This document shows positions 30,380-36,805 of a DNA stretch of 44,430 nucleotides, one piece after another (within the stretch, counting starts at the first letter, position 1; each line of letters begins with the position of its first letter). The notes beneath the pieces were generated by a model, which made no database searches, was not told the origin of the DNA, and worked only from the letters and a program-made list of their open reading frames with translations. Position numbers and translations under genes: made by a program. Source of the stretch: a virus; IMG/VR virus record IMGVR_UViG_3300008221_000011, positions 1-44,430 of that record. One strand, 5' to 3'.

Positions 30380-31248
30380 TCAATCATCTCCATTTTCTTG
30401 GCGTTCTTTGCATCTCGCACCTGTTTAATGATGTCGGGAGTGCATTCGCTACGACTTTCACTGATAGCATCGAAATGACAATCAATTTCAACATCCTCGA
30501 AAAACTCGGAGGTGTAGTTTTCATCGCCGCTTCTTTTCATGCCCGAAAGCATGAGAGTATTCTCAAACAAGGCTTGAAAGTGTGCAATAATCGAAAGCGG
30601 GTATTGAACCAACCACTTTTCAATTTCATCCTTTCTTTGAATTGTTTTTGAATCCCATTCTACTGTAAATGCAAGAGTATTGTATTTTGGTTGTCCTCCA
30701 TCTCCTAACCTTTTGTCTTCTACTTTACATTTGATGACAATACCCTCTCCTTTGGGCATATCATTAGGAGTAATGTGCAATTCATCACAAATGTAGTTAG
30801 AGAAAGTATCATCATCATTCAAGAACTCTACATTATTTAATCGAAGGGTTGCTCCCTGCATACTTCGCCAAAACTTTTCTGTCTCATTGCTTTCTTGAGT
30901 AACTACACCAAATCGGCCAGCCCCAAATGCTCTCATTTGAATCAAATCCTCAATTATTCGCTTCTTGGTTGTTGTTGTGAATGATTCGGATATTGTTTCA
31001 TACTTGATTTTTTGTTGTCCGGTGGGTGTGTATTTAATCAATTGAATTTTAGTCCGTGACTTTGCTACTCTTTCGGATTCACCATAGGGAAAACTGCCTG
31101 TTGCATATGAAGGTTGAATGTTTATCCCGTTATTCCCCATAATAAAACAGATTTGTCCTCGACTGTTACGAGTGTTCAATGTGTTATTCAACGGAATTAC
31201 CGTATCGCTGTAAATTACCTTGTAGGTTCGTATATATTTCATGCTCAT
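30376..31248 (-). CDS. unknown protein, 290 aa
   Basis: Alpha/beta protein without recognised motif; strand-rich N-terminal half (TYKVIYSDTVIPLNN, KIQLIKYTPTGQQKIKYETI) and helical C-terminal end with SRSEC and KQVRDAKNAKKME. SD AGGAGAT precedes the ATG. It is the first gene after the palindrome-TATA module at 31288-31323, so it is probably an early gene controlled by that palindrome. Higher GC than the neighbouring operon. Confidence 0.65.
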   Translation of the reverse strand: MSMKYIRTYKVIYSDTVIPLNNTLNTRNSRGQICFIMGNNGINIQPSYATGSFPYGESERVAKSRTKIQLIKYTPTGQQKIKYETISESFTTTTKKRIIEDLIQMRAFGAGRFGVVTQESNETEKFWRSMQGATLRLNNVEFLNDDDTFSNYICDELHITPNDMPKGEGIVIKCKVEDKRLGDGGQPKYNTLAFTVEWDSKTIQRKDEIEKWLVQYPLSIIAHFQALFENTLMLSGMKRSGDENYTSEFFEDVEIDCHFDAISESRSECTPDIIKQVRDAKNAKKMEMIE

Positions 31249-31267
31249 TGTTTTCTATCTCCTGTTC

Positions 31268-31323
31268 ATACTCTACAATAATAATAGAGTATAATTAAGG
31301 TAACAAAAGCAACCATATGGTTG
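31268..31323 (-). promoter_or_regulatory. palindrome-TATA module P1 (toward 31248)
   Basis: CAACCATATGGTTG (31310-31323) is a perfect 14-bp palindrome. Reading leftwards it is followed by CTTTTGTTACCTTAATTATACT, holding a TATA box at 31288-31298. An additional inverted repeat ATACTCTA/TAGAGTAT (31268-31275 and 31285-31292) lies over the expected start site. The start codon of the 30376-31248 gene is 40 bases past the TATA box, with SD in between. Confidence 0.7.
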
Positions 31324-31436
31324 TGACTTTGTAGAGTGTAACGGCAACCTTTATAGCACCTATTAACTGTATAGATTGCTTCTTGAGCGAAGTGGTTTGA
31401 TTATTCGGTCTTTCCGAATAGGATAGGTGATAAATT

Positions 31437-31955
31437 ATGGATATGCAAAAATATGATGAAAAAGTGAGCGAAGTCTTAGAATGGCTGAAAGTGAATGATG
31501 CAGGCGCTTTAGGGCCGGTCATCCAAGCAACTTGCGAAGCAGGTTTAACCGCAACGACTGATGAAGACCGAGATAAGTTTTGGGCCAGTATTCGCTCATT
31601 GTGTGGCACTCTCCCAAAATCTCCAATTCGTCGTGGTATTCAATCAAGCCTCACGGCGGAACAAATGGCGGCTGTGGATTCTGTGGTAACTCGTATCGCA
31701 AGTGCCTTTGCTTCAATTGGTGAACAAGACCTCATTCTCGATGTCTTTTTCCCTCGACAGCGTGGTGAATCAATTGGGCCATATGGTTCAATGGATGACT
31801 TCGCCGCAGATATGGGCGCAAAAGTCAAGCGTTCTATCAAGAAGGCAATTACCGACAAGCGTTGGAACGGCCTTCTAAACGACGACATGCTTACAGGAAT
31901 GATTCCTCCTGCCTTAACTGAATCGAAGAAAACGGAGGATTCCTCCGAGGAATGA
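31437..31955 (+). CDS. unknown protein, paralogue of the gene at 28993, 172 aa
   Basis: Helical protein starting MDMQKYDEKVSEVLEWL. Shared blocks with the 28993-29466 product are PIRRGIQSSLTAEQ (there PFRRGQKSSVPAS) and the basic helix KVKRSIKKAITDKRWNGLL. Ends in a polar acidic tail (KKTEDSSEE). GC is raised compared with the flanking genes. It is divergent from 31248, sharing a 190-base promoter region (CTTTATAG at 31349-31356), and ends in a strong terminator: a single-gene unit. Function unknown. Confidence 0.7.
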   Translation: MDMQKYDEKVSEVLEWLKVNDAGALGPVIQATCEAGLTATTDEDRDKFWASIRSLCGTLPKSPIRRGIQSSLTAEQMAAVDSVVTRIASAFASIGEQDLILDVFFPRQRGESIGPYGSMDDFAADMGAKVKRSIKKAITDKRWNGLLNDDMLTGMIPPALTESKKTEDSSEE

Positions 31956-31987
31956 TTGAATAATTGACCCGTTTCGCTCAAGTCGCA

Positions 31988-32026
31988 CCCAATCCTGCCC
32001 AAATCGGGCGGGGTTGGGATTTTTTT
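31988..32026 (+). terminator. stem-loop terminator of the 31437-31955 gene
   Basis: CCCAATCCTGCCC-AAATC-GGGCGGGGTTGGG-A followed by seven T, a 13-bp stem with two G-U pairs, 33 bases after the stop codon. Classical stem and T-tract. Confidence 0.9.
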
Positions 32027-32066
32027 ATTTCAATTTCGAGATTTGGTCTAAAGACCACAAAGCCAA

Positions 32067-32111
32067 ACCATATGGTAGTATCTTTCCGTATCTACCCTAA
32101 TAGGTATAATA
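32067..32111 (+). promoter_or_regulatory. palindrome-TATA module P2 (toward 32190)
   Basis: ACCATATGGT (32067-32076) followed rightwards by AGTATCTTTCCGTATC and TACCCTAATAG, then GGTATAATAC (32103-32112) as TATA box. The spacer matches that of P3 almost base for base and has the CTTT...ACC..TAA pattern of P1 and P4 read on the opposite strand. It would drive the zinc-miniprotein unit 32190-32701. Confidence 0.65.
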
Positions 32112-32124
32112 CACTGAATATAAC

Positions 32125-32193
32125 ATGTTGAGCATAACAGCCGCAATTCTCTATGTATTGGGAATAAACGACAATGGAGATGAAGAAGAATGA
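32125..32193 (+). CDS. possible leader peptide, 22 aa
   Basis: ATG-initiated MLSITAAILYVLGINDNGDEEE; its end contains the SD (GGAGATGAAGAAG) for the next gene and overlaps that gene in ATGA. A transcription start 25 bases from the TATA box would fall close to or inside it, so it may not be translated. Coupling leader or artefact. Confidence 0.25.
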   Translation: MLSITAAILYVLGINDNGDEEE

Positions 32194-32312
32194 CCGCAAT
32201 TGATTGTGAAGTGTTTATTGGCTGTGCATTGTGCAATGCTTTCATTAGTAATTGGTCTTACCTTGAAAATCAGTATTTCTGCGTGAATTGCATTGATGAG
32301 GTGATTGAATGA
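32190..32312 (+). CDS. zinc miniprotein, 40 aa
   Basis: Contains C6, C12-A-L-C15 and C31-V-N-C34 (MTAIDCEVF, GCALCNAF, FCVNCIDEVIE), likely a single zinc ribbon. SD upstream and ATGA overlap with the next gene. First clear gene of the P2 unit. Function unknown. Confidence 0.55.
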   Translation: MTAIDCEVFIGCALCNAFISNWSYLENQYFCVNCIDEVIE

Positions 32313-32497
32313 GTGGTAATTCTTTCGTAGGCGAATGTCCTAATTGTGGCGAAGAAACTTGTTTGAATAATGTTGGTGGTAGGCCACCTTATCATAACTT
32401 AGAATGTTGGTCTTGTGGTTGGTTCAGTGTAGCGAATCAAGGATTTATGACCGATGCAGAAAAAGCCGATTTAAAAGAAGTAATGGAGGAATACTAA
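32309..32497 (+). CDS. zinc-ribbon protein, 62 aa
   Basis: ECPNCGEET and LECWSCGWF supply two C-x-x-C pairs separated by 22 residues, an archetypal zinc ribbon; an acidic helical tail (DAEKADLKEVMEEY) follows. Such ribbons occur in TFIIS-, TFIIB- and Rpb-like transcription proteins and many viral miniproteins. Overlaps the next start by 1 base. Confidence 0.65.
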   Translation: MSGNSFVGECPNCGEETCLNNVGGRPPYHNLECWSCGWFSVANQGFMTDAEKADLKEVMEEY

Positions 32498-32610
32498 TGA
32501 GATGTAAAAAACCGATAAAACATAGACCCGCCTTTGAAGGCGTGATAAACTGCAAAGCCTGTGAACGAGAATTAGCAATCGTTAAAAAACGGAGGAATCA
32601 AAGTGAGTGA
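32497..32610 (+). CDS. zinc-knuckle miniprotein, 37 aa
   Basis: MRCKKPIKHRPAF then NCKACERELAIVKKRRNQSE: C3 with His9 and the C-K-A-C pair may bind zinc; strongly basic, so nucleic acid binding is possible. Starts in TAATG overlap; its stop overlaps the GTG start of the next gene. Confidence 0.5.
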   Translation: MRCKKPIKHRPAFEGVINCKACERELAIVKKRRNQSE

Positions 32611-32701
32611 AGTCTACCGTTGTGATTGTGAACAATGGCGTGGATTGATGAACACCAAACACGGCCCTCGATGTTCCAGATGTGGAGGAATTGTTCGATA
32701 A
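32603..32701 (+). CDS. zinc miniprotein, 32 aa
   Basis: GTG start with SD GGAGGAATC. Cys in YRCDCEQW and RCSRCGGIV form a two-pair zinc site in only 32 residues. Last gene of the unit, 24 bases before the terminator. Among the smallest predicted zinc proteins here. Confidence 0.5.
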   Translation: MSEVYRCDCEQWRGLMNTKHGPRCSRCGGIVR

Positions 32702-32724
32702 GTGGTTTAATTGTCGAATGTGGT

Positions 32725-32762
32725 GGGGAATGGGGCTTAATTGCCCTGTTCCCCTTTTTTTT
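32725..32762 (+). terminator. stem-loop terminator of the zinc-miniprotein unit
   Basis: GGGGAATGGGGC-TTAATT-GCCCTGTTCCCC, 12-bp stem with two G-U pairs, then eight T. It begins 24 bases past the stop of the 32603-32701 gene. Confidence 0.9.
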
Positions 32763-32803
32763 GTTTTTTTTAGGGCCTTCGTCTTAACAAAAGAACGACT
32801 ACA

Positions 32804-32840
32804 ACCATATGGTAGTATCTTTCTGTATCTACCTTAAAAA
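32804..32840 (+). promoter_or_regulatory. palindrome module P3 (pointing right)
   Basis: ACCATATGGT (32804-32813, flanked by ACA on the left only) followed by AGTATCTTTCTGTATC and TACCTTAA, the same spacer as in P2. After it comes A-rich sequence instead of a clear TATA box. It stands at the left edge of the non-coding segment, pointing into it. Confidence 0.5.
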
Positions 32841-32849
32841 AAACATAAA

Positions 32850-33180
32850 AAAAGGTGGGAGGAAATCAATAAAAACTGCAATGCCTCCCGCATTACAATC
32901 CCGCCCAATTGGACTTTGGCCCTTCGTCACGACCAATCCATCGGTCGCTTTACAGAATAGAATGTTCTTGGTGCTTCCCCCGTTTGGCATTACCATATAG
33001 ACTTACAACGCTGATTGGAGTTACTATGACATGTTTCCTCTTCGATTGCCTCCGGAGACTCAAAGATTACTAATTGCCGTTTCATTCATTCGACCGAATT
33101 ATTGCATCCAACGGGGGAAACCGCCGTATATTCTCAAGGAGTGACTAATATCACTTGAGACAATCTATTACTCGAATGTG
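32850..33180 (-). ncRNA. candidate non-coding RNA (no ORF, GC-richer, hairpins)
   Basis: From the minus-strand promoter P4 to a CCTCCC-rich stem at 32869-32911, this 330-base stretch has no SD-supported reading frame on either strand and is clearly GC-richer than its surroundings. Hairpins include TCTCAA...TTGAGA (33132-33160), ACGGCGG-TTTC-CCCCCGT around 33110-33126 and CTCCGGAG at 33051-33058. GGGAGG and CCTCCC (32869-32911) followed by seven T could end it. An RNA on the plus strand from P3 is equally possible. RNA evidence is needed. Confidence 0.4.
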
Positions 33181-33218
33181 CCTTATAATTAAGGTAACAA
33201 AGACAACCATATGGTTGT
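33180..33218 (-). promoter_or_regulatory. palindrome-TATA module P4 (pointing left into non-coding DNA)
   Basis: ACAACCATATGGTTGT (33203-33218) is a perfect 16-bp palindrome, the best copy. On the minus strand it is followed by CTTTGTTACC and TTAATTATAAGG (TATA box at about 33183-33194). The stretch from palindrome to TATA is nearly identical to P1. No protein gene follows within 500 bases to the left, so its product would be a non-coding transcript. Confidence 0.65.
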
Positions 33219-33253
33219 AGCCTTTCTTTTGTATTGCTGCGTTCTTAAAAAAT

Positions 33254-33294
33254 AAAAAAAAAGACCCACATCCCGCCGAAGCGAGATGCAGGTC
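33254..33294 (-). terminator. stem-loop terminator of the 33340-33597 gene
   Basis: On the minus strand GACCTGCATCTCGC-TTCG-GCGGGATGTGGGTC, a 14-bp stem with G-U pairs and a CUUCGG tetraloop, followed by nine T. It begins 45 bases beyond the stop codon. Confidence 0.9.
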
Positions 33295-33339
33295 GGCTCA
33301 TGGTTGATTTCAACCAATTCATCCAATCAATTCAATTGA

Positions 33340-33597
33340 TTATCGCCAAGAGTCATTGACTTCAATGATTTCAATTACGAATCGAGGTTCTGCGATTGAT
33401 TTCACCAATTCGTTGAATTTTTGAACATTGGCTCCTCGTTTGATTCCGGTCATTTTGTTGATTTTTAGAGCAACTCCATGAGCATGACGATTCATCATCG
33501 CTTGTGCCGCTTTCTTCGCAGTAGCAATTCTGGTATACATTTCACCCACTTGTTTGTTATTTTCCGGTTCGGTATCGACTATCTTGTATATCTTCAT
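33340..33597 (-). CDS. unknown small basic protein, 85 aa
   Basis: Start at MKIYKIVD with GGAAG upstream. Helical, basic, with RIATAKKAAQAMMNRH, MTGIKRGANVQK and FVIEIIEVNDSW. The pattern of a strand followed by a helix rich in Ala/Lys suggests a compact alpha/beta fold. The only minus-strand gene in the right-hand part; it has its own palindrome promoter (P5) and terminator, so it is an independent and probably tightly regulated unit. It is a candidate for the protein that reads the palindrome. Confidence 0.6.
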   Translation of the reverse strand: MKIYKIVDTEPENNKQVGEMYTRIATAKKAAQAMMNRHAHGVALKINKMTGIKRGANVQKFNELVKSIAEPRFVIEIIEVNDSWR

Positions 33598-33631
33598 TTG
33601 GTTCACTTCCACTCTTTATCTCAATATTGCT

Positions 33632-33666
33632 GTATTAACAAGGTAGCGAAAGCAACCATATGGTTG
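33632..33666 (-). promoter_or_regulatory. palindrome-TATA module P5 (toward 33597)
   Basis: CAACCATATGGTTG (33653-33666), a perfect 14-bp palindrome, followed on the minus strand by CTTTCGCTACCTTGTTAATA, whose TTAATAC (about 33633-33640) can serve as TATA box. The ATG at 33597 is 36 bases further on. Confidence 0.65.
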
Positions 33667-33695
33667 TAGCCTTTAAATTCTAAATAGGAGTTACA

Positions 33696-33760
33696 CAACC
33701 ATATGGCTTTGTTTAATTTTTTTATTTAATGATATTATATTAAAAACAGTAGTTTAAGGC
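33696..33760 (+). promoter_or_regulatory. degenerate palindrome P6 and AT-rich promoter of the right block
   Basis: CAACCATATGG (33696-33706) followed by CTTTGTTTAATTTT; the right half-site has changed to CTTTG. It lies 30 bases from P5 and points rightwards. Further TATA-like boxes are CAATATATAA (33790-33799) and the hairpin GGTAT-ATTTA-ATACC (33811-33825). Either could start the transcript for the gene at 33857 and the large plus-strand block. Confidence 0.45.
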
Positions 33761-33856
33761 TTAATCTATCGCTATAACACACAATAGGGCAATATATAAC
33801 CCCTAAAATCGGTATATTTAATACCTGTTACCGCCACGCAATTACAAGGGAGCCTT

Positions 33857-34081
33857 ATGACTAGAGATAATGAAGTATTAAATGACTTATCTCGCATCGT
33901 TGAAATCATTACTCCTATACTAATAGATATAAGACAATCTACATCAAAGCGAGATATACAGACTACTGCGGAGAATAAGAAGGCATTACAGCAAATAGCA
34001 TTAAAGTTAAAACTATTAAAAGAAGATATTATAACACTAATGCATCCTAATAAAACTAAACAAACAAAACTATTTGATTAA
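33857..34081 (+). CDS. hypothetical helical protein, 74 aa
   Basis: Nearly all helix (EVLNDLSRIVEIITPILIDI, ENKKALQQIALKLKLLKEDI) and a polar basic end (HPNKTKQTKLFD). May form a helical bundle. GGGAG SD before ATG. First plus-strand gene of the right block; it does not carry the W tag. A gap of 132 bases to the next gene contains no clear feature. Confidence 0.5.
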   Translation: MTRDNEVLNDLSRIVEIITPILIDIRQSTSKRDIQTTAENKKALQQIALKLKLLKEDIITLMHPNKTKQTKLFD

Positions 34082-34213
34082 CTATTATTAATATAACTAA
34101 TCTTATTCTGGTAATACATAATAAAACAATTAAAAAATCGCGCTAGTGCCACTTAAATTACCCCAAATTTTTTCAAAAAGCAACATTCATTAAATTCAAT
34201 AGGGGATAATAAC

Positions 34214-34429
34214 ATGGATTGGACAAATATAATAAAAGAAGAGGATAAAAACTTAAGGTATAAAAATGCAGATGCTATGAGTGAATTTTTGCTGAACTTG
34301 AATGATTTTGCTGAATATGCTAATGGAGATTCAGGGATTCAGGGATATATGAGTCCTTCATCTACTAAAATAAAACAATTATCTAGTATGCTTAAAGAAA
34401 TGGAAGAACTATTAAAACAGGGGCGTTAA
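34214..34429 (+). CDS. W-tagged small protein 1 (MDWTNIIKE), 71 aa
   Basis: First of 15 proteins starting with the M-x-W-x-x-I-x-K tag. The rest is helical (DAMSEFLLNLNDFAEYA, KIKQLSSMLKEMEELLKQG). AGGGG SD precedes ATG. No family known for the body; the tag suggests a common destination such as the procapsid. Confidence 0.6.
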   Translation: MDWTNIIKEEDKNLRYKNADAMSEFLLNLNDFAEYANGDSGIQGYMSPSSTKIKQLSSMLKEMEELLKQGR

Positions 34430-34431
34430 TA

Positions 34432-34716
34432 ATGACTTGGAAAGATATACTTAAAACACAGAAGCCCGATTACCTTGATTTTGATAAAGACGGAGATACA
34501 GAAGAACCTATGGTTGAAGCCATCAAAGATAGGGATAGTATTGATAAATCCCCTACTAGAAAACATTACACTAAAGACGGTAAAGAATGGACAGGTAAAA
34601 CTCATAAGATGCCTAATGGGAAACTAATGAGTGAAGACCCCCATAGTGAGAAAAGCGTAAGGCTTTATCATAAGGATGAATTAGCCTCTACAAAGCGTAG
34701 CGCATTTACACGGTGA
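34432..34716 (+). CDS. W-tagged small protein 2 (MTWKDILKT), 94 aa
   Basis: Tag at residues 1-8, then a polar, charged, low-complexity body (DFDKDGDTEEP, KHYTKDGKEWTGKTHK, HSEKSVRLYHKDEL) ending TKRSAFTR. The middle and end carry KMPNGKLMSED and K/R/H-rich segments reminiscent of phage structural or prohead-associated small proteins. Two bases after the stop of protein 1; no SD except within that stop region. Confidence 0.6.
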   Translation: MTWKDILKTQKPDYLDFDKDGDTEEPMVEAIKDRDSIDKSPTRKHYTKDGKEWTGKTHKMPNGKLMSEDPHSEKSVRLYHKDELASTKRSAFTR

Positions 34717-34721
34717 TTACT

Positions 34722-34988
34722 ATGACATGGAAAAAAATAATAAAAAGAGAATTAAGCCCGAATGAAGTAGAAGATAGTCCCGATGGTGGAAGCCAACTTA
34801 CCCATGAATGTGACATATGCAAAAAGAAAATAAAAATGTCTGGTGGAAATCTTATTGACGGCAAACTGTATTGTTTTGAATGTCAGAAGAAAAAATCCAA
34901 TGAAAGACTCAATGCTTCTAATAGAGACTTAGGAAACAAAAACAGACATCCTACTTCAAACCCAAATAACCCATATGGAAGTAACTGA
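34722..34988 (+). CDS. W-tagged small protein 3 with zinc finger (MTWKKIIKR), 88 aa
   Basis: Tag, then ECDICKKKIKMSGGNLIDG and YCFECQKK: two C-x-x-C pairs give one zinc site. The segment SPNEVEDSPDGG before it recurs as NEVEDSADLSG in the 37417-38499 protein. Start at 34722 because it yields the tag and GATTACT leader seen at other tagged starts. Ends in a Asn-rich stretch. Confidence 0.65.
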   Translation: MTWKKIIKRELSPNEVEDSPDGGSQLTHECDICKKKIKMSGGNLIDGKLYCFECQKKKSNERLNASNRDLGNKNRHPTSNPNNPYGSN

Positions 34989-34989
34989 T

Positions 34990-35103
34990 ATGACACGATG
35001 TAATTCATTAGACACTTGGTTTGATGACCAATCAAAGAAAGTTAATAAGGTTGAGAAGAAAACAAAGAAAGACTTTGTAACTGGAAAGGAAGTGAAGAAA
35101 TGA
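34990..35103 (+). CDS. small basic protein, 37 aa
   Basis: MTRCNSLDTWFDDQSKKVNK, then VEKKTKKDFVTGKEVKK. Lys-rich and probably flexible. It fills the gap between two tagged genes, with ATGA overlap at its end, which is the ground for calling it. It has D-T-W-F near the start but no tag. Confidence 0.5.
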   Translation: MTRCNSLDTWFDDQSKKVNKVEKKTKKDFVTGKEVKK

Positions 35104-35795
35104 CTTGGGAATATATATTAAAAGCAGACTTTTCATTTAGAGATGTCGTTAAAAACTCAAGAGGTGTTTATGCTGGTATTTTTGACCGTATTCAAGATAC
35201 TCCCGACCTTTCAAAATTAGGCGGTGCTGTATTAGGTGATATGATTAAATCACTTGCAGATGTTGAAGGTCTTACTGTTACCGATAAAAGAAAGGCGGCA
35301 GAAGTTGTTTTGATGGAACCTATTCTTATTGGTATTGATATGATGAATGACCCTTCAATGGAGGAAGATATTAATAATTTGCGTGAAAGTAGAGTAACTA
35401 ATATTAAACAAGAGGAACAAGATGACAAAGACGCACCTTCTAATTTAACAGATGCCCAAATGCAGACATTTGATACTCTTGCTAATGCCGCAGCAAATAA
35501 AGTAATTCCTGAAATGAAAAAAATTATCACTAACAAACTTAAAGACAAACTCGATGAGGAATTAAGCGGTCAAAAGATATATAATCTCACTCAAGAACTT
35601 ATTGAAGTTGTTTCAAGTGACGATTTTATTGGGTATGTTGGAGTTATATTAAGTGCATTAATTCGTAGAATGGTTAAAGAGTCAGAAGACAAGGCAAAAG
35701 AAACAGAACCAGATATTGATATTACCGATGATAATTTCTCCGAAGCATTTCAACAAGCCAACAAAATGGATTGGTTCAGTCACTTAAAGGAGTGA
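35100..35795 (+). CDS. W-tagged protein 4 (MTWEYILKA), second tag-like end, 231 aa
   Basis: Tag at residues 1-8 and a second one, MDWFSHLKE, as the very last nine residues. The body is helical and acidic (KRKAAEVVLMEPILIGIDMM, INNLRESRVTNIKQEE, EELIEVVSSDDFIGYVG). The C-terminal tag copy may be the fused start of a lost gene or a second binding peptide. SD GGAAGTGAAG precedes ATG. Family unknown. Confidence 0.65.
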   Translation: MTWEYILKADFSFRDVVKNSRGVYAGIFDRIQDTPDLSKLGGAVLGDMIKSLADVEGLTVTDKRKAAEVVLMEPILIGIDMMNDPSMEEDINNLRESRVTNIKQEEQDDKDAPSNLTDAQMQTFDTLANAAANKVIPEMKKIITNKLKDKLDEELSGQKIYNLTQELIEVVSSDDFIGYVGVILSALIRRMVKESEDKAKETEPDIDITDDNFSEAFQQANKMDWFSHLKE

Positions 35796-35801
35796 TTCCT
35801 T

Positions 35802-36284
35802 TTGTGGTGGGATATTCTAAAGAATGCCGAGTTGGGCAGTGAATCAACAGGTTCTACTTTAGATGCCTCCAAAATTAAAGTTAATATTCAAGACGATGAA
35901 TGTAAAAAGAAAATTCGAGAGTTAATAGACTCTCCATTAAGCGAAGGATATATCGAAGAAGGCCCATTTAGTGAAATGCCCGAAGAAGTGGCTTGTGAAT
36001 TTTTAAAAGATTTAAAGGTGATAGATAAAGATATTATGGGTCTGTTACCCGAAGCCCTACATGAAAAATATGGAGATGGAAGAAAAGCACAACTGTTCAT
36101 GGGATATACAATAGTGTGGATAATTAACATATCTAGCACACATGCAAATAAATTGATAGGATATTGTGAAATTAAAGGAAAAGAAGTTTTTGCGGTTGGT
36201 GTTGAAACATACATGAAATTCTTTCCAAAAGAATGGCGTGATGAGGATTTAAAAACTTATAAAGAATGGAGGAAACTTCTATGA
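35802..36284 (+). CDS. W-tagged protein 5 (TTG start, MWWDILKN), paralogue A, 160 aa
   Basis: First of three tandem paralogues sharing GSTLDASKIKVNI and a C-x-K-x-I/L-x-E-L-I segment just after the tag, then E-x-A-C-E-F/T-L. TTG start at 35802, AAGGAG SD 8 bases upstream; it is the only codon that provides the tag. Body alpha/beta with GYTIVWIINISSTHANKLIG and a C-terminal helix (EDLKTYKEWRKLL). Unknown family. Confidence 0.65.
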   Translation: MWWDILKNAELGSESTGSTLDASKIKVNIQDDECKKKIRELIDSPLSEGYIEEGPFSEMPEEVACEFLKDLKVIDKDIMGLLPEALHEKYGDGRKAQLFMGYTIVWIINISSTHANKLIGYCEIKGKEVFAVGVETYMKFFPKEWRDEDLKTYKEWRKLL

Positions 36285-36805
36285 GTTGGTTTAGTATTCT
36301 TAAAAAACTTACAGGTAAAGCCAAAAGTAAAGGCTCTACTCTCGATACGGATAGAATTAAAATTAATATTAAAGATGACTGTAAGGAAAAATTAAGAAAA
36401 CTTATTTGGTTTAATACAACAGAACCAGCACCCGATGATATTGCTCAACAAGCCGGTAATGGAGATACTTTAATTGATACTAAAGAATTTAATAAACTTC
36501 CTGAACAAATAGCATGTGAAACATTACAAGCATTGAAATCCCTTGATTTGGACAACCCTGTGTATGTAAACTTCCCCGATACAAAGAACGGCTGGGTGCT
36601 TCAAAGAATCTATTTTGAAAAACTAGGGAAAAATTATGCGCTTTGGGTGGGGGTGGACTTTGAACCAAGTCGAAGTAAAAGAATTGATTTTATGGAGGGT
36701 GATATTATTAGAGTTTATATTATAAATAAGGATGCGGCTGGAAGGTATGTGGCTTGGGTTAGGTTTCCTTTTTCCGACATTAAAAAATGGAATGATGCTT
36801 TATGA
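36281..36805 (+). CDS. W-tagged protein 6 (MSWFSILKK), paralogue B, 174 aa
   Basis: Shares with its neighbours KGSTLDTDRIKINIKDDC and the EQIACETLQ segment. Start moved from an upstream ATG to the one overlapping the previous stop (ATGA), restoring the tag, with GGAGGAAAC as SD. The core includes YALWVGVDFEPS and ends FSDIKKWNDAL. Gene duplicate of 35802 and 36802. Confidence 0.65.
   Translation: MSWFSILKKLTGKAKSKGSTLDTDRIKINIKDDCKEKLRKLIWFNTTEPAPDDIAQQAGNGDTLIDTKEFNKLPEQIACETLQALKSLDLDNPVYVNFPDTKNGWVLQRIYFEKLGKNYALWVGVDFEPSRSKRIDFMEGDIIRVYIINKDAAGRYVAWVRFPFSDIKKWNDAL

Noticed and set aside
31777-31786. CCATATGG in the 31437-31955 gene as a seventh palindrome
   Set aside because: It is in frame and codes Pro-Tyr-Gly, with no TATA or the CTTT..ACC spacer near it. 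The same holds for CCATATGG at about 34975.
32809-33000. Plus-strand ORF of 63 codons in the non-coding segment
   Set aside because: Its ATG lies inside the palindrome P3, has no Shine-Dalgarno site, and the predicted protein has low-complexity and basic composition unlike neighbours; the region looks non-coding.
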